Shown here: piece by piece, positions 1-10,326 of the stretch
Numbering within the stretch: the stretch's first letter is position 1
How the letters are laid out: every line of letters begins with the position of its first letter
DNA from: Rheinheimera pacifica
Lineage (GTDB): Bacteria; Pseudomonadota; Gammaproteobacteria; Enterobacterales; Alteromonadaceae
Assembly (NCBI RefSeq): GCF_024809855.1
Contig: NZ_JANUEM010000004.1
Span: 62,001 to 126,000, forward strand
DNA length: 64,000 nt
Reading direction: 5' to 3'
The notes under the pieces: generated by a model
Database searches by the model: none
What the model was told of the DNA's origin: nothing
The model's input: only the letters and a program-made list of their open reading frames with translations
Position numbers and translations under genes: made by a program

Positions 1-598
1 AATCACGGCCTAGCTCTTCTGACCAAGACGTACAATACACTTTGGCAAGTTTGCGCGTTAGTGTGGTTTTACCACAGGACTCCGGCCCGGTGATCAGCAC
101 CTTACGGGCAAAAAACGGCCGGGCAGAACCAGCAATATAATCCCAGTGTAAGTAAGGATGATTGCGGATCTCAGTACCGCTAATTGGCCACTGGGTGCGC
201 TGTGGGTCCAGCACTTTATACTCAACGTCAGGAAAATATCGATTGTGCCCGTCGCGGTAACTTTCTTCGCCGCCATAAATCACACTAAAAGGCTCCGGCA
301 CAGTTTGCTTAAGCTGCGCGGCATAAGCGCCCCAGCCTTGTGGAAAAGGTGCCATCGTATCTTCATTTTGTAACAGCACCTCAATACCCAGCCCCTGTAG
401 CTCCTGCGATAACCAGCGCTGGCGCAACACACCACTGATATAAGCAATACCGGCACTACCGCACAGTTGCCCGTCTTCCTGTGTGCGTTCACTTATTACG
501 ACATACAGCTTGTCACACAAGGCATGCGCTCTGAGTATCGCGGTAATATGGCCACGGTGCGGCGGTAGAAATTTGCCGGGAAACACGCCCACTTTCAT
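1..598 (-). CDS. nadR: NadR-type NMN adenylyltransferase / ribosylnicotinamide kinase (3' end outside window)
   Basis: The N-terminal nucleotidyltransferase domain is visible: a GKFLPPHRGH segment with the HxGH ATP site at residues 14-17, then an ISGTEIR motif typical of NMN/nicotinate-mononucleotide adenylyltransferases. Near the left edge a Walker A loop, GPESCGKTTL, opens the ribosylnicotinamide kinase domain. This two-domain order is that of NadR, which makes NAD from NMN and phosphorylates nicotinamide riboside in the cytoplasm. There is no helix-turn-helix in front of the transferase domain, so the repressor function of the enterobacterial protein is not expected. The frame is open to base 2 and continues outside the window. 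An in-frame ATG at 613 could add five residues; the ATG at 598 is preferred because a GGA lies about 8 nt upstream and the motif spacing fits. Confidence 0.88.
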   Translation of the reverse strand, partial: MKVGVFPGKFLPPHRGHITAILRAHALCDKLYVVISERTQEDGQLCGSAGIAYISGVLRQRWLSQELQGLGIEVLLQNEDTMAPFPQGWGAYAAQLKQTVPEPFSVIYGGEESYRDGHNRYFPDVEYKVLDPQRTQWPISGTEIRNHPYLHWDYIAGSARPFFARKVLITGPESCGKTTLTRKLAKVYCTSWSEELGRD

Positions 599-675
599 CT
601 GTTTAGTCCACATGTGTTATTAATCACTGCACCGTACACTGAATTGTAATAAAACGCCATAATAGCCCTTAAAGC

Positions 676-704
676 AAAAAACCCGCTAAATAAGCGGGTT
701 TTTA
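676..704 (-). terminator. Intrinsic terminator after sucD
   Basis: An ACCCGCT/AGCGGGT stem with a 5-nt loop is flanked by A and T runs on both sides. It lies about 20 bases after the sucD stop and upstream of nadR. It should end the suc transcript and leave nadR with its own promoter in 614-675, where I see no convincing -35/-10 pair. Confidence 0.85.
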
Positions 705-724
705 TAAGCTAAATCAACAGCCTG

Positions 725-1597
725 TTACCAGCCTGTCAGCTCTTTCAGTGCTTTACCGATGTCAGCTAAGCTCTTAACGGTCTTAACACCGGCATCTTCC
801 AGTGCAGCAAACTTCTCGTCAGCTGTACCTTTACCACCAGAGATGATAGCGCCGGCGTGGCCCATGCGCTTACCAGCTGGTGCAGTAACACCGGCAATGT
901 AAGACACAACTGGTTTAGTCACGTGCTGCTTGATATAAGCAGCCGCTTCTTCTTCAGCTGAACCACCGATTTCACCGATCATTACGATGGCTTCAGTTTG
1001 CGGATCGTCTTGGAACAACTTCAGAATATCGATGAAGTTAGAACCTGGGATTGGGTCACCACCGATACCAACACAGGTAGACTGGCCAAAACCGTAATCC
1101 GTAGTTTGTTTTACTGCTTCATAGGTCAGAGTACCTGAACGTGAAACGATACCTACTTTACCTGGCTTGTGAATGTGGCCTGGCATAATACCAATTTTAC
1201 ATTCACCCGGCGTAATTACGCCCGGGCAGTTAGGGCCAATTAAGCGTACGCCTAATTCGTCACATTTAACTTTAGCATCCAGCATATCCAGTGTAGGAAT
1301 GCCTTCAGTGATACAAACGATCAGCTTGATACCACCGTTAGCTGCTTCCAGGATAGAATCCTTACAAAAAGCAGCTGGTACGTAAATTACTGATGCTTCT
1401 GCACCAGTCGCTTCTACCGCTTCTTTTACTGTATTGAATACCGGTAAACCTAAGTGAGTTTGTCCACCTTTACCCGGAGTCACACCACCCACCATTTTAG
1501 TGCCGTAAGCGATGGCTTGTTCAGAGTGGAAAGTACCCTGAGCACCTGTGAAACCCTGACAAATTACTTTGGTATCTTTATTAATTAAAACGCTCAT
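725..1597 (-). CDS. sucD: Succinyl-CoA synthetase alpha subunit
   Basis: 290 residues, the usual length. The protein begins [18 protein letters not shown], with the N-terminal CoA-binding Rossmann fold, and contains a [13 protein letters not shown] segment carrying the active-site phosphohistidine. With SucC it converts succinyl-CoA, phosphate and ADP or GDP to succinate, CoA and NTP in the TCA cycle. The start at 1597 is chosen over an upstream in-frame codon at 1630 because AAGGGG lies just before it and the homologous N-terminus begins there. It follows sucC by 10 bases, so the two are co-transcribed. It is the last gene of the block before a strong terminator. Confidence 0.97.
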   Translation of the reverse strand: MSVLINKDTKVICQGFTGAQGTFHSEQAIAYGTKMVGGVTPGKGGQTHLGLPVFNTVKEAVEATGAEASVIYVPAAFCKDSILEAANGGIKLIVCITEGIPTLDMLDAKVKCDELGVRLIGPNCPGVITPGECKIGIMPGHIHKPGKVGIVSRSGTLTYEAVKQTTDYGFGQSTCVGIGGDPIPGSNFIDILKLFQDDPQTEAIVMIGEIGGSAEEEAAAYIKQHVTKPVVSYIAGVTAPAGKRMGHAGAIISGGKGTADEKFAALEDAGVKTVKSLADIGKALKELTGW

Positions 1598-1607
1598 TGA
1601 TAACCCC

Positions 1608-2774
1608 TTATGCCTTAGCCGCTGCAGCAACTACTTGCTTGGCAGCACTAGTCAGGTCTGTGTCAGCGATAATATTCAGGCCGCTTTCAGACAGCACTTT
1701 AGCACCCAGTTCTGCATTGTTACCTTGCAGACGAACAACTACAGGTACTTTAACGCCAACTTCTTTCACTGCGCCGATTACACCTTCAGCGATCATGTCA
1801 CAACGCACGATACCACCGAAGATATTGATAAATACGGCTTTAACAGCGTCATCAGACAGGATAATTTTGAATGCTTCAACTACGCGCTCTTTAGTCGCAC
1901 CGCCGCCAACATCGAGGAAGTTAGCTGGTTGGCCACCGTGTAATTTAACGATGTCCATTGTGCCCATCGCTAAACCGGCACCGTTTACCATACAGCCGAT
2001 GTCACCACCTAAAGCTACATAGTTCAGTTCCCATGAGGCAGCATGTGCTTCACGTGGATCTTCCTGTGACGGGTCTTGCATCGCTTTTAAATCAGGGTGA
2101 CGGTACAGTGCATTGCCATCAATAACCAGTTTGGCATCTAAGCAGTGCAGATCACCTGCTGGCGTAATAACCAGTGGGTTTACTTCTAACAGAGCCAGAT
2201 CTTTTTCCTGGAACAGTTTAGCCAGGCCCATAAAGATTTTTACGAACTGGTTAACTTGCTTGCCTTCAAGGCCTAATTTGAATGCTAACTCGCGGCCCTG
2301 GAATGGCTGTGCGCCTACCAAAGGATCAATTGCAGCTTTCAGAATTTTTTCTGGTGTTTCGTGGGCTACGGTTTCGATTTCCACGCCACCTTCAGTAGAT
2401 GCCATAAACACGATACGGCGTGAAGAGCGGTCTACTACTGCGCCTAAATACAGTTCTTTAGCGATATCTGTACAAGGTTCAACCAGGATACGGCTAACCG
2501 GCTGACCTTTTTCGTCAGTTTGGTAAGTAACCAGGTTCTTGCCAAGCCATTTTTCTGCGAAAGCTTTGATATCTTCTTTGCTTTTAACCAGCTTTACGCC
2601 GCCCGCTTTACCGCGGCCGCCAGCGTGAACCTGAGCTTTAACAACAAACATATCGCCGCCGATTTTATCTGCAGCTGCTACCGCTTCTTCAACTGTAGCT
2701 GCGGCAATGCCTTTAGATACAGGCAAACCATATTGGGCAAACAGTTGCTTACCCTGATACTCGTGCAAATTCAT
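1608..2774 (-). CDS. sucC: Succinyl-CoA synthetase beta subunit
   Basis: 388 residues, identical in length to the E. coli protein. It begins [19 protein letters not shown], with an N-terminal ATP-grasp domain ([17 protein letters not shown]) and a C-terminal CoA-ligase domain ([13 protein letters not shown]). It binds nucleotide and succinate and works as a complex with SucD. The start has a purine-rich GGAAAAT upstream. A hairpin between this gene and sucB suggests that sucCD can be expressed at a level different from sucAB. Confidence 0.97.
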   Translation of the reverse strand: MNLHEYQGKQLFAQYGLPVSKGIAAATVEEAVAAADKIGGDMFVVKAQVHAGGRGKAGGVKLVKSKEDIKAFAEKWLGKNLVTYQTDEKGQPVSRILVEPCTDIAKELYLGAVVDRSSRRIVFMASTEGGVEIETVAHETPEKILKAAIDPLVGAQPFQGRELAFKLGLEGKQVNQFVKIFMGLAKLFQEKDLALLEVNPLVITPAGDLHCLDAKLVIDGNALYRHPDLKAMQDPSQEDPREAHAASWELNYVALGGDIGCMVNGAGLAMGTMDIVKLHGGQPANFLDVGGGATKERVVEAFKIILSDDAVKAVFINIFGGIVRCDMIAEGVIGAVKEVGVKVPVVVRLQGNNAELGAKVLSESGLNIIADTDLTSAAKQVVAAAAKA

Positions 2775-2866
2775 GGCTATTTTCCGTTCATTTGAATATG
2801 GAGGCTGCCCTTGTGGTGCAGCCTGACTTTTGATCGGCGCATATTATAGTGCCAACCGGTTCGATA

Positions 2867-2900
2867 AAAAATGCTGTTGTCGTAAAACAACAGCATTTTT
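2867..2900 (-). terminator. Hairpin between sucB and sucC, possible internal terminator
   Basis: A perfect 14-bp stem (AAAAATGCTGTTGT with its complement) and a 6-nt loop, ending in T runs on either strand. It lies 19 bases after the sucB stop and about 90 bases before sucC. It has the form of an intrinsic terminator inside what is usually one operon, so partial termination or 3'-end stabilisation of the sucAB mRNA is likely. Confidence 0.75.
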
Positions 2901-2919
2901 AGCTACTTTTTGCGGATAT

Positions 2920-4125
2920 TTAGATATCCAGCAGGATACGTGTCGGATCTTCCAGTAACTCTTTAATGGTTACCAGGAAACCTACTGACTCTTTACCATC
3001 GATAATACGGTGATCGTAAGACAGCGCCAGATACATCATTGGCAAAATTTCCATCTTGCCATCGACTACCATTACGCGGTCCTGGATTTTATGCATACCC
3101 AGAATAGCAGATTGCGGCGGGTTGATAATTGGCGTAGACATTAATGAACCAAATACACCACCGTTAGTGATAGTGAAGTTACCACCGGTTAAGTCGTCCA
3201 TCGACAACTTACCGTCACGGCCTTTGATGGCTAAATCTTTAATGGCTTTTTCAATTTCAGCCAGGTTCATTTTGTCGCAGTCACGCAGTACCGGCGTTAC
3301 CAGGCCGCGAGGTGTAGACACAGCAATGCTAACGTCAAAATAGTTGTGATACACAATATCGTCGCCGTCAATGGCAGCGTTAACTTCAGGGAACCGCTTC
3401 AGCGCTTCTGTTACTGCTTTCACGTAGAAAGACATAAAGCCTAAACGTATGCCGTGTTTTTTCTCGAACACGTCCTGATACTGCTTACGCAGATCCATAA
3501 TTGGCTTCATGTTTACTTCGTTAAACGTCGTTAACATGGCGGTTGAATTTTTTGCTTCCAGCAGACGGTTAGCGATGGTTTTGCGTAAGCGTGTCATAGG
3601 CACACGTTTCTGGCTACGATCACCCGCTACTGCTGTCGGTGCAGAGGCCGCCGGCGCTGCAGCTTTCGCAGGAGCAGCAGCAACAAACTTCTCTACATCT
3701 TCTTTAGTCACACGGCCATTTTTGCCTGTGCCTTTAATTTTACTGGCGTCTAAGCCTTTTTCAGCAATCATACGGCGCACTGACGGGCTTAGCGCATCAT
3801 CATTGCTATCGTCTGAACCTGCAGCAGGCGCAGCATCAGCTTTGGCATCTTCTTTCTTCGCTGGCGCGTCGTCTTTTTTCGCCGCTGGTGCGCCACCGGC
3901 TTCCATTTTACCAATAACTTCTTCAGCAGTTACGGTAGCACCGGTGTCATGAATGATTTCACCCATTACGCCGTCGGCCTGAGCAACAACTTCAAGTACC
4001 ACTTTGTCGGTTTCAATATCAACTAATACCTGATCACGTGTAACGGCTTCGCCTGCTTTAACGTGCCAGGTGGCGATGGTTGCATCTGCAACAGATTCTG
4101 GAAGTACGGGTACTTTAATTTCCAC
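2920..4125 (-). CDS. sucB: 2-oxoglutarate dehydrogenase E2, dihydrolipoyl succinyltransferase
   Basis: 401 residues. Domains in order: a single lipoyl domain (about 1-75) with the lipoylated lysine at K41 in [11 protein letters not shown]; an Ala/Lys/Pro-rich linker (about 80-105); a peripheral-subunit-binding domain ([19 protein letters not shown], about 112-150); a second Ala-rich linker; and the C-terminal catalytic domain with a SYDHRIIDG motif carrying the catalytic His. It transfers the succinyl group to CoA and forms the core of the complex with SucA and the E3 lipoamide dehydrogenase. No E3 gene is present here. It lies 66 bases downstream of sucA. Confidence 0.97.
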   Translation of the reverse strand: MEIKVPVLPESVADATIATWHVKAGEAVTRDQVLVDIETDKVVLEVVAQADGVMGEIIHDTGATVTAEEVIGKMEAGGAPAAKKDDAPAKKEDAKADAAPAAGSDDSNDDALSPSVRRMIAEKGLDASKIKGTGKNGRVTKEDVEKFVAAAPAKAAAPAASAPTAVAGDRSQKRVPMTRLRKTIANRLLEAKNSTAMLTTFNEVNMKPIMDLRKQYQDVFEKKHGIRLGFMSFYVKAVTEALKRFPEVNAAIDGDDIVYHNYFDVSIAVSTPRGLVTPVLRDCDKMNLAEIEKAIKDLAIKGRDGKLSMDDLTGGNFTITNGGVFGSLMSTPIINPPQSAILGMHKIQDRVMVVDGKMEILPMMYLALSYDHRIIDGKESVGFLVTIKELLEDPTRILLDI

Positions 4126-4191
4126 TTTTTCACCTTTTACCGGTTGGTCTTATTTCGTTTAACCGGCCCGTTATACGGGCCGGACAATCAA

Positions 4192-7002
4192 TTATTTAAT
4201 GGTCAGAGCGTCGTTAACCAGTGCCTGTTGCTGTTTGTTATGCACTGACAGATAACCTACTGCCGGCGATGACGAAGCATCACGGCCGGTATAAACAAGC
4301 TGGCCGTTTTTAGGAATAGCAGCACGGAAATGATGCTGGCTGCAATACCAGGCGCCCTGGTTTTGCGGCTCTTCCTGGCACCAGACAAAGTCAGTCACAT
4401 GCTGGTACTGGCTTAATACTTCTGCCATTTCGTCATGCGGGAACGGATACAACTGCTCTACACGAACAATAGCCACATCTTTTTGCTCGCGCTTACGGCG
4501 CTCTTCCAGCAGCTCGTAGTAAACCTTACCGCTACAGAACACCACACGCTTAACGTCAGCAGGTTTAATATCGTCTATCTCACCAATAACATTGTGGAAC
4601 TTGCCTGCTGCCAGCTCTTCCAGAGTAGAGGTAGCCAGCGGATGGCGCAGCAATGATTTAGGCGACATAACAATTAACGGACGACGCATCGGCCGTACCA
4701 TCTGGCGGCGCAACATATTAAATACCTGCGCCGGAGTGGTAGGGATACAAACCTGCATATTGTGATCAGCACATAATTGCAGGAAGCGCTCCAGACGTGC
4801 AGAAGAATGCTCCGGCCCCTGGCCTTCGTAACCATGCGGCAACAGTAGTGTTAAACCGCACAAACGGCCCCACTTTTGCTCGCCAGAGCTTAAAAACTGG
4901 TCAATCACTACCTGAGCGCCGTTGGCAAAATCACCAAACTGGCCTTCCCAAATCACCATAGCGCGAGGCTCTGCGGTAGCATAGCCGTATTCAAAGGCCA
5001 ACACTGCTTCTTCTGACAAGGCAGAGTCATATACCTGGAACGGGCCTTGCTGCTCGCTGATATATTCAAGTGGTGTATAAGTGCTGCCATCTGTTTGGTT
5101 GTGCAATACCGCATGGCGATGGAAGAACGTACCACGGCCTGAGTCCTGACCAACAATACGGATGCGGCTACCCTCAGCAACAGTTGAGGCATAGGCCAGA
5201 ATTTCAGCAAAACCCCAGTCAATTTTCTTCTCGCCTGCCAGCATTAAGGCACGGTCTTCGTATACACGGCCAACCTGACGTTGCAATGTATGCGATTGTG
5301 GAATGCTGGTTGCCTTTTTACCCAGCTCTACCAGTTTTTCTACCGATACGCTTGCGTCATAAGTCGCATCCCAGTCGTGGCCTAAAAACGGTGTCCAGTC
5401 AACTGACGTTTCAGTCATTGGCCGCCACTCTTCTACCACGCAATCGCCTTTATCCAGTGCATTACGGTATTGCTCAGTCATTTCACTGATTTGCTCAGTG
5501 CTGAACAAGCCCTCAGCTACCAGTTTTTGCGCGTAAATTTCACGTGGTGTTGGGTGCTTTTTAATTTTCTGGTACATCAGCGGCTGAGTAGCATTTGGCT
5601 CGTCCGCTTCGTTGTGGCCATTACGACGGTAACACACCAGATCAATCACTACGTCACGCTTAAAGGTGTTGCGGTAATCTACTGCCAGTTGTGCAACAAA
5701 CACTACTGCTTCAGGATCATCACCATTTACGTGGAAAATAGGCGCCTGTACCATTTTTGCAATATCAGTACAGTATTCTGTCGAGCGGGTATCTTCCTGC
5801 TTCGAGGTAGTAAAGCCAACCTGGTTGTTAATAACCAGGCGGATAGTGCCACCCACTTTAAAAGCACGGGTTTGAGAAATATTAAAGGTTTCAGCTACCA
5901 CGCCCTGGCCGGCAAAAGCTGAGTCACCATGAATGGTAATGGGCAATGCCAGCGAGCCGTCGGTACAACCACGGCGATCTAACCGTGCACGTACAGACCC
6001 CATTACCACCGGATTTACAATTTCCAGATGCGACGGGTTAAACGCCAGCGCCAAATGCACATTGCCGCCTTTAGTTTCAAAATCGGATGAGAAACCCATA
6101 TGGTATTTCACATCACCGGCACCCACTACTTCATACTTACCGGCAAACTCATCAAACAACTTTGACGGGTTTTTACCCAGCACGTTAATTAGTGTATTTA
6201 AACGGCCACGGTGTGCCATACCGACAACGCAGTCTTTAGCCCCTTGTTCACCAGCACGGTGAATCATGGCTTTGAGCATCGGGATCATGGCATCGCCACC
6301 TTCCAGACCAAAACGTTTGGCGCCGGGGAATTTCGATGCCAGGTATTTCTCTAAACCATCAGCAGCAACCAGGCCATTCAGAATGCGGGTTTTGGCAGCT
6401 TTATCATAGGAAGGCGCTGACTGAATTGATTCTAAACGCTGCTGGATCCAGCGTTTCTCATCAGTAGAGACAATGTGCATATACTCAGCACCGATAGAAC
6501 CGCAGTAGGTTTTTTCCAGTGCTTTATGTAATTCACCCAGCTTCATAGTTTCCTTGCCAATGGCAAAGGAACCAACATTGAACTCGGTATCGTAATCACT
6601 TTCTGATAAGTCGTGGTAAGACAGCTCTAAATCACGCACACGTGATTGCTTCCACAGGCCCAGCGGATCAAGGTTTGCTTGCTGATGGCCGCGAAAGCGG
6701 TAAGAGTTAATCAGTTGCAGTACCTTAACCTGGCGACTGTCAGCAGCTGTACCAGAATTGACCACCACCACTTCGCGGTGTTTATTACGGGCCAAATCGG
6801 CAAATTGCTGCCTGACATCAGAGTGACGGGTTTCAAGATCAACACCGTCAAGTTTTGGCAACTTGGCAAAAAACTCACGCCATTCGTCACCAACGCTGGT
6901 AGGTTCAGCTAAGTAGGATTCATAGAGCTCATCAACGTAGGCCATATTGCCGCCGCCAAGATGAGAAGACTCTAACCACGCCTTCATTACACCTTCGTGC
7001 AT
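4192..7002 (-). CDS. sucA: 2-oxoglutarate dehydrogenase E1 component
   Basis: 936 residues, as in E. coli (933). The start MHEGVMKAWLESSHLGGGN resembles the known N-terminal E2-interaction segment. The thiamine-diphosphate and pyrimidine-binding regions typical of the family follow (GMAHRGRLNTLINVLGK; HGDSAFAGQGVV; GQFGDFANGAQVVID). It decarboxylates 2-oxoglutarate and passes the succinyl group to SucB. The start at 7002 is supported by an AAGGGA ribosome-binding site about 9 nt upstream. A terminator hairpin lies between sdhB and this gene, so a separate sucA promoter within 7003-7041 or read-through from sdh is needed. Confidence 0.97.
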   Translation of the reverse strand: MHEGVMKAWLESSHLGGGNMAYVDELYESYLAEPTSVGDEWREFFAKLPKLDGVDLETRHSDVRQQFADLARNKHREVVVVNSGTAADSRQVKVLQLINSYRFRGHQQANLDPLGLWKQSRVRDLELSYHDLSESDYDTEFNVGSFAIGKETMKLGELHKALEKTYCGSIGAEYMHIVSTDEKRWIQQRLESIQSAPSYDKAAKTRILNGLVAADGLEKYLASKFPGAKRFGLEGGDAMIPMLKAMIHRAGEQGAKDCVVGMAHRGRLNTLINVLGKNPSKLFDEFAGKYEVVGAGDVKYHMGFSSDFETKGGNVHLALAFNPSHLEIVNPVVMGSVRARLDRRGCTDGSLALPITIHGDSAFAGQGVVAETFNISQTRAFKVGGTIRLVINNQVGFTTSKQEDTRSTEYCTDIAKMVQAPIFHVNGDDPEAVVFVAQLAVDYRNTFKRDVVIDLVCYRRNGHNEADEPNATQPLMYQKIKKHPTPREIYAQKLVAEGLFSTEQISEMTEQYRNALDKGDCVVEEWRPMTETSVDWTPFLGHDWDATYDASVSVEKLVELGKKATSIPQSHTLQRQVGRVYEDRALMLAGEKKIDWGFAEILAYASTVAEGSRIRIVGQDSGRGTFFHRHAVLHNQTDGSTYTPLEYISEQQGPFQVYDSALSEEAVLAFEYGYATAEPRAMVIWEGQFGDFANGAQVVIDQFLSSGEQKWGRLCGLTLLLPHGYEGQGPEHSSARLERFLQLCADHNMQVCIPTTPAQVFNMLRRQMVRPMRRPLIVMSPKSLLRHPLATSTLEELAAGKFHNVIGEIDDIKPADVKRVVFCSGKVYYELLEERRKREQKDVAIVRVEQLYPFPHDEMAEVLSQYQHVTDFVWCQEEPQNQGAWYCSQHHFRAAIPKNGQLVYTGRDASSSPAVGYLSVHNKQQQALVNDALTIK

Positions 7003-7041
7003 TTAGTTTCCCTTAATTTCCGCGCACCTGGAAAAAGTAGC

Positions 7042-7077
7042 AAAAAAACAGCCTGCCTGCATGCAAGCCTGGCTGTC
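7042..7077 (-). terminator. Terminator-like hairpin between sdhB and sucA
   Basis: Read on the minus strand, an ACAGCC/GGCTGT outer stem with an imperfect AGGC/GCAG-rich inner part is followed by seven T residues. It lies about 30 bases after the sdhB stop and 40 bases before sucA. It is likely an intrinsic terminator or attenuator that sets the ratio of sdh to suc mRNA. Confidence 0.7.
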
Positions 7078-7105
7078 TTTCACGCACATACCAAAAAAGG
7101 GCGCA

Positions 7106-7825
7106 TTACAGCGCCCGGTTTAATAACATAGATTTAATTTCACCAATTGCTTTGGTTGGGTTTAAACCTTTCGGACAAACATTAACGCAGTTCATAATGC
7201 CATGGCAGCGGAATACGCTGAAAGCATCATCCAAGTCGTTTAAGCGTTGCTCTGTTGCCGTATCACGGCTGTCTGCCAGGAAACGGTAAGCATGCAGTAA
7301 ACCGGCCGGGCCGATAAACTTGTCCGGATTCCACCAAAACGATGGGCAAGAGGTTGAACAACATGCACACAGAATACACTCATACAGGCCATCAAGTTTA
7401 GCACGTTCTTCCGGTGACTGCAGATACTCACCTGCAGGTGGTAACTTGCTGTCATTGATTAAGTACGGCTTCACTTTTTCGTACTGGGTGTAAAACTGGC
7501 TCATATCGACAACCAGGTCACGCACTACCGGTAAGCCCGGCAGTGGACGAATAACAATTTTACCGCCTTTTAAGCCTGCGGCTGATAAAGGCGTAATACA
7601 AGCCAGACCATTTTTACCATTGATGTTAAGACCATCAGAGCCACACACACCTTCACGGCAGCTACGGCGAAACGATAAACTTGGGTCTTGCTCTTTTAAT
7701 TTTATCAGCGCATCCAGCACCATCATGTCCCGGCCTTCCGGGTTGTCCAGCGTATATTCCTGCATGCGCGGCGCTTTGTCGACATCAGGGTTGTAACGAT
7801 AGACTGAGAAAACTAACTTCTTCAT
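7106..7825 (-). CDS. sdhB: Succinate dehydrogenase iron-sulfur subunit
   Basis: 239 residues. The N-terminal plant-type ferredoxin domain holds the [2Fe-2S] cysteines (SCREGVCGSDG and a later LAC). The C-terminal domain holds the [4Fe-4S] motif CILCACCSTSC and the [3Fe-4S] motif CHGIMNCVNVCPKG. It carries electrons from the SdhA flavin to ubiquinone at the SdhC/SdhD membrane anchor. It starts 12 bases after the sdhA stop and is the last gene of the sdhCDAB operon. Confidence 0.97.
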   Translation of the reverse strand: MKKLVFSVYRYNPDVDKAPRMQEYTLDNPEGRDMMVLDALIKLKEQDPSLSFRRSCREGVCGSDGLNINGKNGLACITPLSAAGLKGGKIVIRPLPGLPVVRDLVVDMSQFYTQYEKVKPYLINDSKLPPAGEYLQSPEERAKLDGLYECILCACCSTSCPSFWWNPDKFIGPAGLLHAYRFLADSRDTATEQRLNDLDDAFSVFRCHGIMNCVNVCPKGLNPTKAIGEIKSMLLNRAL

Positions 7826-7837
7826 CGCTGTGCCCTC

Positions 7838-9610
7838 TTAGTACGTACGTGCTTTAGGCGCAAATGCTTCGCGGAACTTAGGTTCCAGATTCACTTTACG
7901 CTTAAACATAGATTCAGTTTCCGGTGTGTAAACACTGTGGCATAACCAGTTTTCATCGTCACGCTCCGGGAAGTCAAAGCGGGCATGAGCGCCACGGCTT
8001 TCAGTACGGAAATTAGCTGCTACCGCAGTTGAAAATGCCGTTTCCATCAGGTTATCCAGCTCTAAACATTCAATACGCTGGGTATTAAAATCTGAGCTCT
8101 TATCATCCAGACGGGCAAATTTTAACCGTTCGCGGATTTCTTTTAACTCTGCTAAACCTTCAGCCATAGCTGCACCTTCACGGAATACCGAGAAGTTCAG
8201 TTGCATACATTTTTGCAGATCTTTCTTAATTTGCACCGGGTCTTCGCCCTGGCCAGGTTTGGTATCTTCCCAGCGCTGAGTGCGGGCTAAAGCGGCGTCC
8301 AGATCAGATTGCGATGCAACGCGGGCTTCGGAGGCAGCTGCCAACGCTTCGCCTAAGTGCAGGCCAGTTGCGCGGCCAAATACCACTAAGTCCAGCAGTG
8401 AGTTACCACCAAGACGGTTGGCACCATGTACCGACACACAAGCGATTTCACCACAGGCAAATAAACCCGCAACAATAGTTTCGCCGCCATCAGCAGTAGG
8501 TTTAATAACCTGGCCATGTACGTTAGTTGGAATACCGCCCATCATGTAGTGGCAGGTTGGTATTACCGGAATAGGCTCTTTTACCGGGTCAACGTGAGCA
8601 AAGGTTTTTGACAGTTCACACACGCCAGGTAAACGGCTTTCTAATACTTCAGCACCTAAGTGATCCAGCTTAAGTTTAATGTGTACGCCCCATGGGCCAT
8701 CACAACCACGGCCTTCACGGATTTCCGTCATCATTGAACGGGCAACCACATCGCGGCCGGCAAGGTCTTTAGCATTTGGCGCATAACGCTCCATAAAGCG
8801 CTCGCCATCTTTGTTCAGCAGATAACCGCCTTCACCACGACAACCTTCAGTAACCAGAGTTCCGGCACCGGCAATACCCGTTGGGTGGAATTGCCACATT
8901 TCCATATCCTGCAGCGGTACACCGGCTCGTAGTGCCATGCCGACACCGTCACCGGTATTGATATGCGCATTGGTGGTAGAGGCGTAAATACGGCCGGCAC
9001 CGCCGGTTGCCAGCACAGTAGCACGGGCTTTGAAATAAACAATTTCGCCGGTTTCAATATCAATAGCGGTACAACCTACTACAGCGCCATCCTGGTTTTT
9101 CACCAAATCAAGTGCATACCACTCAGAAAAGACCTGAGTTTTATTTTTTACGTTTTGCTGATACAGCAAGTGCAACAAGGCATGGCCGGTACGGTCTGCA
9201 GCTGCAGCAGTACGAGCAGCTTGCTCGCCACCAAAATTCTTAGACTGACCACCAAACGGGCGCTGATAGACCCGGCCATTTTCAAAGCGTGAGAACGGCA
9301 AGCCCATGTTTTCCAGCTCGGTAATCGCTTCCGGGCCGGTTTTACACATATATTCAATAGCGTCCTGATCACCAATATAATCAGAGCCCTTAACGGTATC
9401 AAACATGTGCCATTCCCAGTTATCCGGGTGGCTGTTGCCCAGCGCTACGGTAATACCGCCCTGGGCAGACACCGTATGCGAACGGGTTGGGAACACTTTA
9501 GACAACAATGCGCAGCTCAAACCAGACTGCGTAATTTGTAATGCAGCACGCATACCTGCACCACCGGCGCCAATTACAATGGCGTCAAACTCTCTTACTG
9601 GAATATTCAC
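7838..9610 (-). CDS. sdhA: Succinate dehydrogenase flavoprotein subunit
   Basis: 590 residues, close to E. coli (588). It begins [20 protein letters not shown] with the FAD dinucleotide-binding motif, followed by SHTVSAQGG, whose His carries the covalent FAD. The C-terminal domain ends [13 protein letters not shown]. It oxidises succinate to fumarate on the cytoplasmic face of the inner membrane. The start codon is GTG (9610-9608), directly abutting the sdhD stop at 9611-9613, so translation is probably coupled. Confidence 0.97.
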   Translation of the reverse strand: MNIPVREFDAIVIGAGGAGMRAALQITQSGLSCALLSKVFPTRSHTVSAQGGITVALGNSHPDNWEWHMFDTVKGSDYIGDQDAIEYMCKTGPEAITELENMGLPFSRFENGRVYQRPFGGQSKNFGGEQAARTAAAADRTGHALLHLLYQQNVKNKTQVFSEWYALDLVKNQDGAVVGCTAIDIETGEIVYFKARATVLATGGAGRIYASTTNAHINTGDGVGMALRAGVPLQDMEMWQFHPTGIAGAGTLVTEGCRGEGGYLLNKDGERFMERYAPNAKDLAGRDVVARSMMTEIREGRGCDGPWGVHIKLKLDHLGAEVLESRLPGVCELSKTFAHVDPVKEPIPVIPTCHYMMGGIPTNVHGQVIKPTADGGETIVAGLFACGEIACVSVHGANRLGGNSLLDLVVFGRATGLHLGEALAAASEARVASQSDLDAALARTQRWEDTKPGQGEDPVQIKKDLQKCMQLNFSVFREGAAMAEGLAELKEIRERLKFARLDDKSSDFNTQRIECLELDNLMETAFSTAVAANFRTESRGAHARFDFPERDDENWLCHSVYTPETESMFKRKVNLEPKFREAFAPKARTY

Positions 9611-9958
9611 TTAAGCACCCCACAAAACAAACAGGCCAACCGCAACATAAGCGAAAGCCAGCGCATAAAGGAAGAATTGCAATACTGCGCGCAGAGCAGC
9701 TGATTTGATGTAATCAGTCAGCACCTGCCACAAACCAATGCGGGTGTGCACGGCAATAGACACTAAAGCTAACAAGGTAAACACTTTTACCAGAGTGTTG
9801 GCAAACAAGGCTTGCCAAACATCAAAGGTTACTTCCGGTGTAATAAGGAAGAAACCGAGAATAAATACACTGTACAGCGCCAGCACGATAGCTGTTGCCC
9901 GCAGCGATACATAATCCTGTACGCCATCGCGTTTCAGGCTTGCCTGGTTTAAAACCAT
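9611..9958 (-). CDS. sdhD: Succinate dehydrogenase membrane anchor SdhD
   Basis: 115 residues, exactly the E. coli length, beginning MVLNQASLKRDGVQDY as in the family. Three hydrophobic helices are visible (ATAIVLALYSVFILGFFL; VFTLLALVSIAVHTRIG; FFLYALAFAYVAVGLFVL). VHTRIG contains the region of the haem b and quinone site. The start at 9958 is chosen over an ATG at 9964 and longer upstream forms because AGGAG sits 7 nt before it and only 2 nt before the 9964 ATG. It overlaps the 3' end of sdhC by 10 bases. Confidence 0.93.
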   Translation of the reverse strand: MVLNQASLKRDGVQDYVSLRATAIVLALYSVFILGFFLITPEVTFDVWQALFANTLVKVFTLLALVSIAVHTRIGLWQVLTDYIKSAALRAVLQFFLYALAFAYVAVGLFVLWGA

Positions 9959-10326
9959 AACCATACTCCTGCTAATACTGCTAATACTACCCACAGCACT
10001 ATCGTCACTTTTGCACTTAAGTTGCCGGATTTCAGCTCTTCCCAATGCCCCATGTCCATAATCAGATGGCGAATACCGCCAACCAGATGATAGATAAGAA
10101 CAGTGATAGTGCCCCAGGCAATGAATTTAGCCAGATGAGACGTCATCAGTGCTTTAACGTAATCAAAGCTCTGCTGATCCTGAAGCGAGTAAGCCCAGGC
10201 CCAGATAACGAATACCAATGCAAAAAACAATGCCACGCCGGTAACACGGTGCAGAATTGACGCTATGGCAGGTGCCGGAAACGATATGGTAGAGAGGTCG
10301 AGATTTACTGGTCTTTGTTTTTTCAC
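9949..10326 (-). CDS. sdhC: Succinate dehydrogenase cytochrome b556 subunit SdhC
   Basis: 125 residues with three membrane helices. The opening KKQRPVNLDL, the SILHRVTG segment (quinone-site Ser/Arg) and HLVGGIRHLIMDMGH (haem-ligand His region) are characteristic of SdhC. It anchors SdhAB and binds haem b with SdhD. The start is a GTG at 10326-10324; there is no in-frame ATG upstream, and the E. coli protein has a Val at the equivalent place. It is first in the sdhCDAB operon and divergent from gltA. Confidence 0.93.
   Translation of the reverse strand: MKKQRPVNLDLSTISFPAPAIASILHRVTGVALFFALVFVIWAWAYSLQDQQSFDYVKALMTSHLAKFIAWGTITVLIYHLVGGIRHLIMDMGHWEELKSGNLSAKVTIVLWVVLAVLAGVWLWF

Noticed and set aside
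1597-2022. Plus-strand ORF opposite sucC
   Set aside because: Ser/Ala/Thr-rich low-complexity translation antisense to a certain gene, without ribosome-binding site or family resemblance. Several similar antisense frames (2113-2505, 3509-3952, 35593-36087, 44338-44826, 28378-29127) were left out for the same reason.
9959-10045. Longer start for sdhD
   Set aside because: The added residues lie inside sdhC in another frame and are not membrane-anchor-like; the AGGAG spacing selects the ATG at 9958.
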